Shown here: one piece after another, positions 47,654-58,439 of the stretch
Layout: the number at the start of each line of letters is the position of its first letter
Numbering within the stretch: the stretch's first letter is position 1
Source of the DNA: Macrostomum hystrix
Taxonomy: Eukaryota; Platyhelminthes; Macrostomidae
Length of the DNA stretch: 64,000 bases
Assembly (NCBI GenBank): GCA_950097015.1
Contig: CATNEN010000003.1
Span: 5,193,501 to 5,257,500 of the forward strand
Reading direction: 5' to 3'
Notes under the pieces: model-generated
What the model saw: only the letters and a program-made list of their open reading frames with translations
Database searches by the model: none
Told to the model about the DNA's origin: nothing
Translations under genes and position numbers: made by a program

Positions 47654-48329
47654 CAGGGGTAGGCAAACCCACTTTTTAAACAAAGGCAAAAGCACTTATT
47701 TGCTGGCGGGCCAAAGAGAGAACCTAAAAGACGACAGCATTGACTGTATAAATATGAGATAGGGGAGAGATGAGACATGGGAGAGATGAGACACAGGAAA
47801 GATAGGACATGAGAGAGATGAGACACGGGAGAGATTAGACACGGGAGAGATGAGACACGGGAGAGATTAGACACGGGAGAGATTAGACACGGGAGAGATG
47901 AGACACGGGAGAGATGAGACACGGGAGAGATGAGACACGGGAGAGATTAGACACGGGAGAGATGAGACACGTGAGAGATTAGACACGGGAGAAATTAGAC
48001 ACGGGAGAGATTAGCACGGGAGAAATTAGACACGGGAGAGATTAGCACGGGAGAAATTAGACACGGGAGAGATTAGACACGGGAGAAATTAGACACGGGA
48101 GAGATGAGACACGTGAGAGATTAGACACGGGAGAAATTAGACACGGGAGAGATTAGCACGGGAGAAATTAGACACGGGAGAGATTAGACACGGGAGAAAT
48201 TAGACACGGGAGAGATTAGACACGAGAGAGATGAAACAGGACACTGTAGATGTCAGAAGGGGCAACGGGCCGGATTTGGGAGCTTCGAGGGCCGCATCTG
48301 GCCCGCGGGCCGGAGTTTGCCGACCCCTG
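47654..48329. mobile_element. Non-autonomous hAT-type MITE containing a minisatellite
   Basis: The ends are CAGGGGTAGGCAAACCC and, inverted, CAGGGGTCGGCAAACTCCGG, typical of hAT elements of the CAGGGGTCGGCAAAC class. It is flanked by an imperfect 8-bp duplication (GGTTAGAC at 47644-47651, GGTTAGAG at 48330-48337), with two extra bases at the left end. The interior is mostly a tandem array. No transposase. Confidence 0.82.
47758..48240. repeat. 17-18-bp minisatellite inside the hAT MITE
   Basis: About 27 units of GAGACACGGGAGAGAT or TTAGACACGGGAGAAA type. The related MITE at 59.3 kb holds the equivalent sequence (CTTTCCCGTCTCATTTC) as a single copy. Confidence 0.93.
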
Positions 48330-48987
48330 GGTTAGAGCGTCGGACTCACAACTTGAAGGGTTGGGGGTTCGATTCCCGCATTACTGAAGACATTTTTCAT
48401 TAGCTAGACACTTAATTCTGCATTGCTTCAGATCACCCAGCTGTCAAATGGGTACTAAGTGAGGGTGGGTGTTGCGTCGCCCCAGTCCATGGACTGAACA
48501 GTCGTACGCAGCCTTCAGATGCGCCGCGCAATAGTCGCATCATTTAAATGGCGCCCATCAAATCACAGCATCAGCAAGGATCTTTCTTTCTCATCCTCAG
48601 GCAGTGGGTTGGTCCTCATTGGCGCAAGTTGCACAACATGCCCCCAAGCCTTCCTCCGTGGCGTGGCTGCACTATCTGTAAAAACATTTATAAGTTCTAG
48701 AGTTTATAGTGCCGCACTTATAGCTAGCAGAATCTGAGCACAAACATTATTTCATTGCTTTGTGCATATCCATCCTACCTATTTTCATGGCGCTTAATTG
48801 CTTTCAGCTAACTGAAAAAATTATAAACCATCCTTAAACAACGTTTTTATAATGCTTTTTATATAGACCGGTTTTGTTCTGATTGGTTTAGATTTTCAAC
48901 CATTTGAAAATAAAAAATGTTTCAAGAAAGGTTCATATCAAGGTCATTCCTGTTAAAAAAATACTGTTGTTCTCGTAGATATGATAA

Positions 48988-49105
48988 TTGGGGGGTGAGT
49001 GGCAGAGCGGTTAACGCGCTTTCCTCTCGCACCAAGGTCCCTGAGTTCGATTCCGCGGCGAGGCCAAATTCATTTGGGGCGCAGCCGCGGAGAGAAGGCA
49101 AATCG
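48988..49105 (+). mobile_element. SINE family B head
   Basis: GGCAGAGCGGTTAACGCG (A-box-like) and GAGTTCGATTCCGCGGCGAG (B box), then CAAATTCATTTGGGGCGCAG, as at 6.9 kb. The body is missing. Confidence 0.75.
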
Positions 49106-49109
49106 ATTA

Positions 49110-49715
49110 TGATAATCGATCATAGCTTAATGATAATCGATAATTTTAAAGGCTAGTGATTATTCAAGATAGAAAAATTAGCAGTTTTAAAAAGGTCACA
49201 AGTTTGTCAACAGGCGAAGGACTGATTGTTTTGGGTGTCAACAGCGTGCAAGCATCTGCTTTATGGCGTGCTTTTAAGTCCTAGTGAAAATCGACCTTGT
49301 GTGACTCATACAGATCTGTCCTTTTCAGAGCTGCTATCCGCTGCGTTCCACAATTACCAAGGATAGAGAGAGAGAGCATCGTTCATCTGTCAAGAAGTAA
49401 ACACTGCCAGATGTGCTTGGGACTAGAAAAATTTTCTCTCGAAAGACACTAGACGAAAAGCTGTATGGAATTTCTGAACATAGGCCCACACACACACAAA
49501 CACATGCAAACAGCATCTGCGCACGCTGAAAGCTTGGATTCGGGGAAAATTCCCTTTGACGGAAAAAAATCCTTCCTTTTTTAACTACTGGAAACATACA
49601 GTCGATCCTTGGTTGAAAATGGATAATTAGGTTTACCTGGTATAGCTAATAGAATGGTGTTTATACCAGATTTTTTTCTTAATAGTAATAATATGTTAAG
49701 TTTATTACACCTACA
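49110..49715. other. Unique sequence, no gene recognised
   Basis: Contains an ATCGATTATGATAATCGAT-type palindromic stretch at about 49101-49142 and short CA runs near 49490. No supportable ORF. Confidence 0.4.
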
Positions 49716-49718
49716 CAA

Positions 49719-49962
49719 TTGGGCCAGATGTGCAGCCGACAGCACAGCCACAGCCATTGCGCGGCGCATCTGAAGGCTGTGTACGGATGTTCAGTCCATG
49801 GACTGGGGGGACGCCACACCCACCCTCACGTACCCCAGCTAATGCCGGTGCCCATTTACCGGTTGTATGAACTGAAGCAATGCACAATAAACGGTCTTGC
49901 TAAAGGACACCAACTTTCCAGTGAAGTCGGAAATCGAACCCCCGACCTCCAAGTAAACTAAC
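49719..49962 (-). mobile_element. tRNA-derived SINE family A
   Basis: On the minus strand it begins with GGTCGGGGGTTCGATTTCC (B box). Next come GTCCTTTAGCAAGACCG, AAATGGGCACCGGCATTAGC, and AGTCCATGGACTGAACATCC with CAGATGCGCCGCGCAATGG. The A-box end is truncated. Confidence 0.82.
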
Positions 49963-50461
49963 TCCGAAATTGTCAAAAATTTTCTATGCATTAAATGGCG
50001 TAAAATCTTTTTCTATAGCTTTTTGTTGCTATTGTCGGTCATAAACAAAAGATAGATTTTATAATGGCGTTCAATTTTACGATGTCCTGCACGCAGATTA
50101 AATGAAAAAATCTAACCAGAAAAAGTATACCTGATGTTAAAAATTCTGCTGATTCACAGTTCGTCGGTTTGAACAATTTCGCATGAGATTTTTTAGAAGG
50201 GTATACACGTTCTCTTATAAAATTTAAAATGATTCGTCAACTTAAAAAATGTGTTAGTTAAGTATAAAAACTTGTAGAATAGTGTTGTCTGCAGCTACAA
50301 AGACTACTCATCTACGAGTAGACCTGAATAAAGGTAAATAAAATTGATTGGCTGGAAAATTTTGGACCAGCAAACGAGCTACATTACAATCAATTTGCAG
50401 TTAAGCAATAAAAATGTAAGATTAAAAAAATCTGATTCTCAAATTACTCCACAAAGATCCC

Positions 50462-52849
50462 TCAGTGCTTGCCTCCGAACGCTTTTAGCAGTTCGATGGG
50501 CAGCGGGAACACGATCGTGGAGTTCTTTTCAGCTGCAATCGTGTTCAGAGTCTGCAGGTAGCGAAGCTGTAGAGCTGACGGAGACTCGTTGATGACATCG
50601 GCGGCCTCCTTCAACGCCCGGGAGGCCTTCTGCTCGCCCTCGGCAGCGATGACCTTCGCCTTGGCCTCGCGAAGAGCTTCGGCTTCAGCGGCCATGGCGC
50701 GCTGCATCTGCACTGGCAGACGGACGTCCTTCACCTCGACGCGCTCAACCTGTTGATAGGAGATGTATTTTACAATTCGGACGTGAAATGATGATTATGC
50801 CATGGAAAAATATTATTTTATTCAATGATTTCAACTAAGCAGACCCGTCCCGTCCTTCTTCGTCTAGTGGTCCTTAAAACCAACACGTGCAGAGAAAAAG
50901 AAAATGCCATTCTTATTGCCATGGACGCACGTGTTAGCGTTTCAGAATCATTCCAGTGATACCATAGACATTTTTGCCCGGCCGTTTTTAGTATATTCGA
51001 CTAGCAAACCAACCCCTCAGACAGACAAGCTTGGTAAAAAGTCTCTTGTATGTTTTTCTTTCGCTCAACTAAAAAAACTAAGTGCCATCTCCTCGAAGGA
51101 GATGGCATATTACAGATATAAGACAAGCGAGCAGATGACCATGGAAATAAGCAAAAGAAAAATACCATTTAGTTGAACAGCCTCTCCACTAGAAGACTGT
51201 CTCACCTTGACACCCCAAGGATCCGTGGCGATGTCCAGACTCTCCTGCATCGTGTGAGCGATGATCTCACGTTCGCCCAACACCTCGTGCAGCGTCTTCG
51301 TGCCCAGTGTGTTGCGAAGGGTGGTCTGAGCCAGCAGGCGAGTGGCTCGATGCACATCCTCGATCTCGACGGTGGCTCTGATCGGGTCGAAGATGCGATA
51401 GTACACAACGGCATCAACGGCCACGGTGACCGAGTCCTTGGTGAGAATCTCTTGAGGCGGCACGTCGAATGTCACTGTGCGCAGGTCGATCACCTTAATG
51501 TTGTCAATGCAGGGCATGATGAAGAACAGACCTGGGCCTGAAAGATAATATGTGATTTCAAGTTTGTATTATTTGAAATCATAAAAAATAATATTAAACT
51601 TAATATATTTGTACTCAGTTTTTTGGTTAAGCAAGCTTAAATTTAGTATAATTGACTAGCAAAGCAACCCCCACGAGATAATTAACGCTTTTTTGCATCA
51701 ATTTTCTCTTTTTACAAATCTACGAGCTTTACCAAATACTGCTTCATTATGATGGCAATGTGAATCCAGCTTTACCTTTAGGCTGTCCCTGAATGCGGCC
51801 AAGCCGGAAAATGACCGCCCGTTCGTACTGCTGCACAATCTTTATGCAGGCGCACAACGAGAACGGGAAGGTCAGGATAATGAGCAAGATGCTGAGTCCT
51901 TTCAGCAGGCACTCGCAGCACCCGCAGCCCTGCGGTGTCTCCTCTCTTTCCTGGTGAACAGGTTGCTGCATCTTGCTAGTAGGGGCCACTCCTGTTGATA
52001 TTGCGAGTTGAAAATGTTATTGAGTCTTGGCCTACTTCAAAAACTTTTAATTAATGTACTCCAGTGGCGTAGCCAGGATTTTTCTCCAAGAGGGCGCTTT
52101 TTGGGGGCGCTACTACCACGGGGCGCCACTACTACGGAGGCGCCACTACTACGGGGGCGCGACTACCATGGGGGCGCTACTACCACGGGGGCGCCACTAC
52201 TACGGGGGCGCCACTACTACGGGGGCGCCACTATTACGGGGGCGCCACTACCACGGGGGCGCTACTACCACGGGGGCGCTACTACCACGGGGGGCGCCAC
52301 TACTACGGGGGCGCCACTACTACGCGGGCGCCACTACCACGGGGGCGCTACTACCACGGGGGGCGCCACTACTACGGGGGCGCCACTACCACGGGGGGTG
52401 CTACTACCACGGGGGCGCCACTACCACGGGGGGCGCTACCTACTCGTACTATGGGGCACCACATAGTTTCGTCAGCCAATTAGGGGGGGCCACCTGGCTA
52501 CGCCCCTGAGCTACTCACTGTAATGGTCTCTCTGTGAGGTGCTGCCACCAGATTCTCCGGTGTTGTCGCTCCCAACCTTTCCGGGTTTTCGGCTCTTTTG
52601 CTTTCCTGCGGCCTGAGCTGCAGAAGCAGCAACTGCGCCTTTGGTGCCTTCGCTGGATGCTTCCTCGACTCTTACCTCCTGCCGGGAAGATCTCGGACTT
52701 TCGTACTTCGGAGCGTCCACGCTGAACTTGCTAACCTCCACGGGTGGAACAGCCTCGGCGTGGTCTGAATCGGCGAAACGCTGCCCTTTAAAGCTTCCTC
52801 CCTGCTGTTGACGATCTCTGCGCTGCTCAGCGAGGCTGTCGTAGGACAT
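50462..52849 (-). CDS. Stomatin-family membrane protein, four exons
   Basis: Band-7/SPFH scaffold protein of the plasma membrane; relatives (stomatin, MEC-2) regulate ion channels. Exons 52849-52519, 51991-51776, 51537-51206 and 50749-50462 (GT-AG; phases 1, 1, 0 agree) encode about 388 residues. Residues 1-115 are polar and disordered. [10 protein letters not shown] precedes the hydrophobic hairpin [20 protein letters not shown]; the cysteines are likely palmitoylated. The SPFH core includes [73 protein letters not shown] and [19 protein letters not shown]. The C-terminal part [11 protein letters not shown]-like (here [20 protein letters not shown]) and [10 protein letters not shown] is typical of stomatin. 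The long N terminus resembles MEC-2-type members. Intron 1 is mostly a hAT-type MITE. Confidence 0.95.
52062..52508. mobile_element. hAT-like MITE in stomatin intron 1
   Basis: The left end CAGTGGCGTAGCCAGGATTT and the inverted right end CAGGGGCGTAGCCAGGTGG form TIRs. The flanks ATGTACTC (52054-52061) and AGCTACTC (52509-52516) are a plausible diverged 8-bp duplication. The element fills about 85% of the intron, and its right edge lies about 10 nt inside the 5' splice site. Confidence 0.75.
52100..52442. repeat. 17-bp minisatellite inside the hAT-like MITE
   Basis: About 20 units of GGGGCGCCACTACTACG with CTACCACG variants. Plus-strand frames with [11 protein letters not shown]-type repeats are artefacts. 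Confidence 0.95.
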
Positions 52850-52915
52850 TAACTTTGCGAGGCCGGCTGGGTCCTAGCGGCGAGGGCGTTTCGCTTTCCA
52901 AGAGGCGCGTCGAGC

Positions 52916-52925
52916 AATAAATATA
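52916..52925 (-). promoter_or_regulatory. Candidate TATA element of the stomatin gene
   Basis: TATATTTATT on the minus strand, about 70 nt upstream of the ATG at 52849. The intervening leader is GC-rich. Confidence 0.35.
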
Positions 52926-53107
52926 CTCGTAGTTTCTTCAACTCTCTGCCTCACACTTTGGGCTCTGTGCACAGATTGGCAGCATAAAAAACCCGCTTTC
53001 GTGTGCTTGCCAGCTAGCAATTAAATTTTTGCAAACAGGGTTACGTTCCTTTGGCTATGTGCCCATGCTGCGCCCTAGACACTACACACTCGGCAAGCAT
53101 CGTTACC

Positions 53108-53127
53108 ATGGCGACAGAGAAACTCAA
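53108..53127 (+). other. Possible divergent start codon with donor
   Basis: A strong start context, ACCATGGCG, begins six codons (MATEKL) and runs into the donor AA/GTAAGA. With the divergent stomatin gene 260 bp away this could mark a bidirectional promoter. No downstream exon was identified. Confidence 0.15.
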
Positions 53128-53129
53128 GT

Positions 53130-53915
53130 AAGAAAGGCTGCAACCACGGCTTCATCTACAGAGAAAAGAGGGTCAACACTCCGTCTCTACCCCTGACCCT
53201 CTCTCTCATCTCATAGAGCAGCTACGAAGACTCACAATTTATTCTCTGGCAGCTATTTTTACTTGCAGCATGGCTGACTCTGTTTAAGAAAAATAGCTTC
53301 GATCTTAATACTATATTCTTGTGTGACTAAAAGTTGCTAAAATAGGAAAGAATGAGCCATGAGTTTGAGTTCAGGTTCAAAGCGTTCCAAAGTATTTTTT
53401 AACGAAAGCAATTAGCACAGCAGACCATACTCGAGTTGGCCCAGTTTTAAGAGGCAAAATTTTAGTTTTTTTAATGCGAACTATCGATTCATTATTTGTG
53501 TGTACATGATTAACTAGGAAAAAACACAGATACTATGGTAACTATAGACACGTCCCTAAGAAATATACCATCTAGATATTACTTTCAGGTCAGTACTCGT
53601 AGAAATAGGAAAAATTCGATTATATTTTATTACGCTCGTAGTTGCTTTGAAAGTTACTTTGAATTTACTCGTTTTTCTCTTATTTTCTTTTAACTTGGAT
53701 ATATTTGTCCCAATCAAATAAATGGCATGGAAGTGTGTGATTGCTTTAAAACATTTTTTCAATTCCGTACATACTTCAAGTAGCGATAAAAGCATTTTGA
53801 CGCTAAATTATATTCAATTTCTTTACTTATTCACTGATTAGATAATAACCAGTAGGGTGAGAATTTGTCAATATGAGGTACGATAAAAATGGCCGACATG
53901 AGATACGACTTGATA
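53130..53915. other. Unique sequence, no gene recognised
   Basis: AT-rich. The minus-strand frame at 53556-53795 has no domain. Confidence 0.4.
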
Positions 53916-53919
53916 AGAG

Positions 53920-54180
53920 GGGACGAATATCGTTGAGGTGAGATTAGAGTCTAGATGACAAGAAATGAGATGAGATTAGAGACAAGATGAATTGAGATGA
54001 GAGACGAGATGAGATGAGATGAGAGTCGATATGAGATAAGAGTCGAGACGAGACGGGATGAGATGAGATATGAGATGAGAGTCGGTATGAGATGAGAGTT
54101 GAGACGAGACGAGATGAGAGTCGATATGAAATGAGAGTTGAGATGAGATCAGATTAGATGAGAATCGCAGAGATGAGAAA
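53920..54180. repeat. Degenerate GAGATGA microsatellite
   Basis: Imperfect GAGATGAGAT and GAGTCGATAT repeats. Confidence 0.85.
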
Positions 54181-54714
54181 TTAGAGATTAACTGAGTTGT
54201 TATTCTAAGCCTATGCCTAATTCAGTAGAAGCCATTAGGGATGCCATGTCACGGATGTAGGGCAAATTAATTTTTGCGATGCTCAAACCCTGCTCAGAAT
54301 GATGATTTGGCATGCCACCGCCCGGGCAATTTTGGCAGGTTTTAGCAAGTTAGTCAGTTAGGCTTATATATTGCCTTATTCGGAATTCATTTGAGGCAGG
54401 GGTGCTTAGAGTGACATTGTGTCTCAGATTTAGGATTCTGTGAGATAGATGGGGCATATGCGAGACTGCCCAGATACAGAAAATACATGATGCCACTAGC
54501 AACAAATGCGCCCACGCGGACTTGGGCTTTGCGAATAGGGCGGGAGATTATTTTTTTCTCTTCTAAATTTGGTTCGAAACGCGATTCGGGTCAAATAATT
54601 TTTTAAGGAAAAATCTTTTTTATATGAGTGATGAGTATTTATTTAGTTAATAGATGCGAAAAGCTTTGATAAGGTACGGCCTTTTGAAAGAAAGGTATTT
54701 GCCTTAGTCACTCT

Positions 54715-55385
54715 GCCTAAAACGTGTTGATCACTGCCTAACAGGTGTTGGTCACTGTCTAACAGGTGTTGATCACTGTCTAACAGGTGTTGATCACTGT
54801 CTAACAGGTGTTGATCACTGTCTAACAGGTGTTGGTCACTGTCTAACAGGTGTTGGTCACTGTCTAACAGGTGTTGGTCACTGTCTAACAGGTGTTGGTC
54901 ACTGTCTAACAGATGTTGATCACTGTCTAACAGGTGTTTATCACTGTCTAAGAGGTGTTGCTCACTGTCTAACAGGTGTTGATCACTGTCTAACAGGTGT
55001 TGGTCACTGTCTAACAGGTGTTGATCACTGTCTAACAGGTGTTGGTCACTGTCTAACAGGTGTTGGTCACTGTCTAACAGGTGTTGGTCACTGTCTAACA
55101 GGTGTTGATCACTGTCTAACAGATGTTGATCACTGTCTAACAGGTGTTGGTCACTGTCTAACAGGTGTTGATCACTGTCTAACAGGTGTTTATCCCTGTC
55201 TAACAGGTGTTGATCACTGTTTAACAGGTGTTGGTCACTGCCTAACAGGTGTTGATCACTGTCTAACAGGTGTTGATCACTGTCTAACAGGTGTTGGTCA
55301 CTGTCTAACAGGTGTTGATCACTGTCTAACAGGTGTTGATCACTGTCTAACAGGTGTTGATCACTGTCTAACAGGTGTTGAGAGT
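54715..55385. repeat. 21-bp minisatellite, inverted ACCTGTTAGACAG core
   Basis: About 31 units of 21 bp: GTCTAACAGGTGTTGATCAC plus T, with GGTCACT variants. Its reverse complement contains ACCTGTTAGACAG, as in the 42.5-43.1 kb array. The 258-codon minus-strand frame is a repeat translation. Confidence 0.96.
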
Positions 55386-55429
55386 GATAAATCACTGTTT
55401 TAAGTTTATAAGTTTGCATTGCTCTGTCA

Positions 55430-56015
55430 ACAGGAAAAAGATGGACCTGTAACTACGCACATTATTTAAACAGTGAAAATTCGTATTTATTTTAATCGAC
55501 AAGTTTACGAGTACCAATAAATCTACATTGTGTTTGATATTTTAGACGTTTATCGAAATTATTAAATGACAGAACGAAATTTTGGCCCTACACACTACAC
55601 ATGTATACAGTTGAAGCATTTTATAATATATATCGAAATCTCGATGCATATTTTGCACTATAGGACAACAATTTCCGCAGCATGAATAAATATATTTGTA
55701 GGCATTTTTAAGTAAATCACTGCAAAACGAATGATGAAAACACGTGCAAAAACGACAATCGAATCTGCCGTGCTGTCAATGTGCTCTAGGATCATTATAT
55801 AAGTATTTTTTGCACCAGGGGCCCAACCGTTAATTTCCCTGCCCTGCGTTGCCCTGCACTGGTTTTGAACTCAGGCGCACATAAACCGGCAGTTGGAGGA
55901 GGGAGGTGGTTGGCGTCATAAATAATTCAGAAAGCACTTGGTTTGGCATGCCCAAATAGGAGAGGCTTAAGCCTTTAATATCACAAGCCTGTTGTGTGCG
56001 CGCGTGTATATTGTG
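55430..56015. other. Unique AT-rich sequence
   Basis: No gene or repeat recognised. Confidence 0.4.
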
Positions 56016-56120
56016 ACCTCGAGTTTTCACACCCCCGCAGTGGGGGGTGGCTGGGCGGGGTGGAGGACCTGCGGAAAAAGGCTAACGGGCCTTAGTATGA
56101 GGAATTCCGCCTCTCAGTCT

Positions 56121-56194
56121 ATTGGTTGGCTATTTTTAGCCTCTCAGTGCGGGTTGAATTCCTGCGCCTTTTTACTAAAAGTTTCTATTTTTAG
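56121..56194 (+). promoter_or_regulatory. Two MEF2/CArG-like boxes upstream of the IER-like gene
   Basis: CTATTTTTAG occurs twice (56130-56139 and 56185-56194) and fits the MEF2 consensus CTA(A/T)4TAG. An inverted CCAAT (ATTGG) lies at 56121, and GCCTCTCAGT is duplicated at about 56109 and 56139. A TTTAAGAG at 56313-56320 could act as a TATA element, about 80 nt before the ATG. Confidence 0.45.
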
Positions 56195-56396
56195 CTACGC
56201 ACGCAGAAGCGCGCTAGGCTTTTGCATTCTCATTCAACCAGAGCGAGACGTACAACCACTGAGAGGAGGCGCGCGAAAATCGAGTGGGCGGCATTCAGTT
56301 TTCTGCCCTGCATTTAAGAGCCAGCTATTGCCACATCTTCAAAACGAAAGTCCAGAGAGGAAATTAGAGGCCTGATGAAAATTCACATAGGAAAGA

Positions 56397-56840
56397 ATGG
56401 AGTCCTCCTCAGACGTCAATGACAGCACTGCGGGACCGTCCAAAGCGGGGCCGTCATCGCCTCTAGCCGTAGCTCATGCCCTACTGCAGCTGTCTGTGGC
56501 CAAAGCGCTCGAACAGAGGCGCAGGCGAACTGGAATCGACCTGCGGCGCAGTCTTCTCATCGCCGGACTAGCAGGTCGGGCTCGAGACCAGCTGCAGCTG
56601 CACATCAGCAGGATGCAGCACAAGCGTGGAGCTGCGTGCTCGGCGAACAGCCCGAACGCGCCAGTTGAGCAGTCTGTTAATGCTAGTAGTTGCAACAAGC
56701 GTTTGAGATTGGTGGAGCCCCAGCTGCAGCCGCCGAACAGCTCCATCAAATGTAGCGATCCGGCTGATGTCCGTGACGATTCCAAATCTGAGCCATCGTC
56801 AGCGCCGCCACCGTCATCGCCAAGTCATCGTGGCGGCTAG
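56397..56840 (+). CDS. Small intronless gene resembling IER2/IER5 immediate-early proteins
   Basis: 147 residues, single exon. The N-terminal segment AVAHALLQLSVAKALEQRRR and TGIDLRRSLLIAGLAGRARD follows the IER-family pattern: a helix ending LSVxK, a basic turn with Gly, then LxRSL, then R-A-R. A basic KRLRLVEP could be a nuclear signal, as in IER proteins. The rest is Ser/Pro-rich. The lack of introns also fits IER2/IER5. The family's role (serum- or stress-induced transcriptional regulation with PP2A) is established for vertebrates only. The similarity is short and judged by eye. Confidence 0.55.
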   Translation: MESSSDVNDSTAGPSKAGPSSPLAVAHALLQLSVAKALEQRRRRTGIDLRRSLLIAGLAGRARDQLQLHISRMQHKRGAACSANSPNAPVEQSVNASSCNKRLRLVEPQLQPPNSSIKCSDPADVRDDSKSEPSSAPPPSSPSHRGG

Positions 56841-56844
56841 ATAA

Positions 56845-57510
56845 TTAGCCTAATGATGGAGCAACTCCCGACAAGTTAGCATCATATTGTATTGCGAAGT
56901 GCAATTTTAATATTTAACCTGAAATTACTTATTCGTAATACTCTAATGAGAATCAGCTAATGCTGACAGATAGGTCGGAAGTTCGAATCTCAGCCAAACG
57001 GAAAAATTACTTGATATCATCGTTTACCCAGATAACTGTATAGTCGACTATAGTTCATGGTGCCATTGTAGATACAATTACGTGTATAAAGTAATTTTTT
57101 TGCATGAATAGCTATACAATAAGATTATGACTGTAATTTTCATGGTTTAGCATTTTCATCCCTATGCATACAATACGACAGCTAAAATAGTCGAATCCTA
57201 CATTGCATTAGCAGATGTACAGCAACCCGTTTGATGTTGATAAAATTGATGCAAAAGAAATTATTAATACCATGTTCTTTCTCATTCGTAATTCAGTTCA
57301 TGACTAATGTATATATAGTATCGAAAACACAATTGACTTGCATAAATATTTCATAAAGCACTGCATTCAATGCACCTGTCATTAAATTAAGACTTGAAAA
57401 AATGGTTGTTTATAATATTTGATTGATCACAAAGGATCACTGCAGGTAGCGCTTCTATAGCTACTATAGACTGTTAGTCTAGAAGTCCATGGATGACATC
57501 TGAACCAACC
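56845..57510. other. Mostly unique AT-rich sequence with a tRNA-like relic
   Basis: At 56946-57000 GTCGGAAGTTCGAATCTCAG resembles a B box, like the relic at 7.2 kb. Otherwise nothing recognised. Confidence 0.4.
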
Positions 57511-57511
57511 G

Positions 57512-57775
57512 GGAAAGATGAGCATCTGAAGTCTGCGTACGGCTGTTCAGTCCATGGACTGGGAGACGCCATGCACAAAACCTAAATTACCCTACCTAAT
57601 TCTGGTACCAATTGGTACAAATTTAGCAGCTGAATAGACTGAAGCAACGCAGAGTTTTATAGATATTGTGTGTTGCTAAAGGACACAAATTGTTCTGCAA
57701 TGAACTCGGGAATCGAACCCCCGATCTTCAGGATGCACTGCACTGATCATCAGGCTACAACCCCTGCACTAGGCT
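57512..57775 (-). mobile_element. tRNA-derived SINE family A
   Basis: On the minus strand it has the A-box-like GTAGCCTGATGATCAGTGC, B box GGGGGTTCGATTCCCGAG, AACAATTTGTGTCC, and body AGTCCATGGACTGAACAGCC. Its tRNA-head end runs straight into the minisatellite at 57.76 kb. Confidence 0.85.
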
Positions 57776-58372
57776 ACAACCCCTGCACTAGGCTACAACC
57801 CCTGCACTAGGCTACAACCCCTGCACTAGGCTACAACCCCTGCACTAGGCTACAACCCCTGCACTAGGCTACAACCCCTGCACTAGGCTACAACCCCTGC
57901 ACTAGGCTACAACCCCTGCACTAGGCTACAACCCCTACGCTTGGCTACAACCCCTACACTAGGCTACAACCCCTGCACTAGGCTACAACCCCTGCACTAG
58001 GCTACTAGGCTACAACCCCTGCACTAGGCTACAACCCCTGCACTAGGCTACTAGGCTACAACCCCTGCACTAGGCTACAACCCCTGCACTAGGCTACTAG
58101 GCTACAACCCCTGCACTAGGCTACAACCCCTGCACTAGGCTACAACCCCTGCACTAGGCTACAACCCCTGCACTAGGCTACAACCCCTACACTAGGCTAC
58201 AACCCCTGCACTAGGCTACAACCCCTGCACTAGGCTACAACCCCTGCACTAGGCTACAACCCCTACACTAGGCTACAACCCCTGCACTAGGCTACAACCC
58301 CTGCACTAGCCTACAACCCCTGCACTAGGCTACAACCCCTGCACTAGGCTACAACCATGCTACTTCAAGCCC
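57762..58372. repeat. 19-bp minisatellite grown from a SINE tRNA head
   Basis: About 31 units of CTACAACCCCTGCACTAGG. The reverse complement reads GGGGTTGTAGCCTAGTGCA, which is the start and A box of the adjoining SINE head. Some units have an extra CTAGG. Confidence 0.95.
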
Positions 58373-58439
58373 TACCCTGCACTAGGTTACAATCCCTGCA
58401 ACATAGCCGCTAGAACCCCTACTAACAAGTAAATAAAAA

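Larger units (their letters stand above)
47627..48700 (+). mobile_element. tRNA-derived SINE family A, split by a hAT MITE
   Basis: The head starts GGGTCGTAGCTTAGTGGTTAGA (an A-box-like TAGCTTAGTGG) and is interrupted. It resumes as GGTTAGAGCGTCGGACTC and GGGGGTTCGATTCCCGC (B box). The body has GACACTTAATTCTGCATTGC and AGTCCATGGACTGAACAG. Removing the MITE restores a normal SINE head. Confidence 0.85.

Noticed and set aside
54643-55419. 258-codon frame of HLLDSDQ repeats
   Set aside because: Perfect 21-bp tandem repeat in frame; no start context, splice signals or conserved flank.
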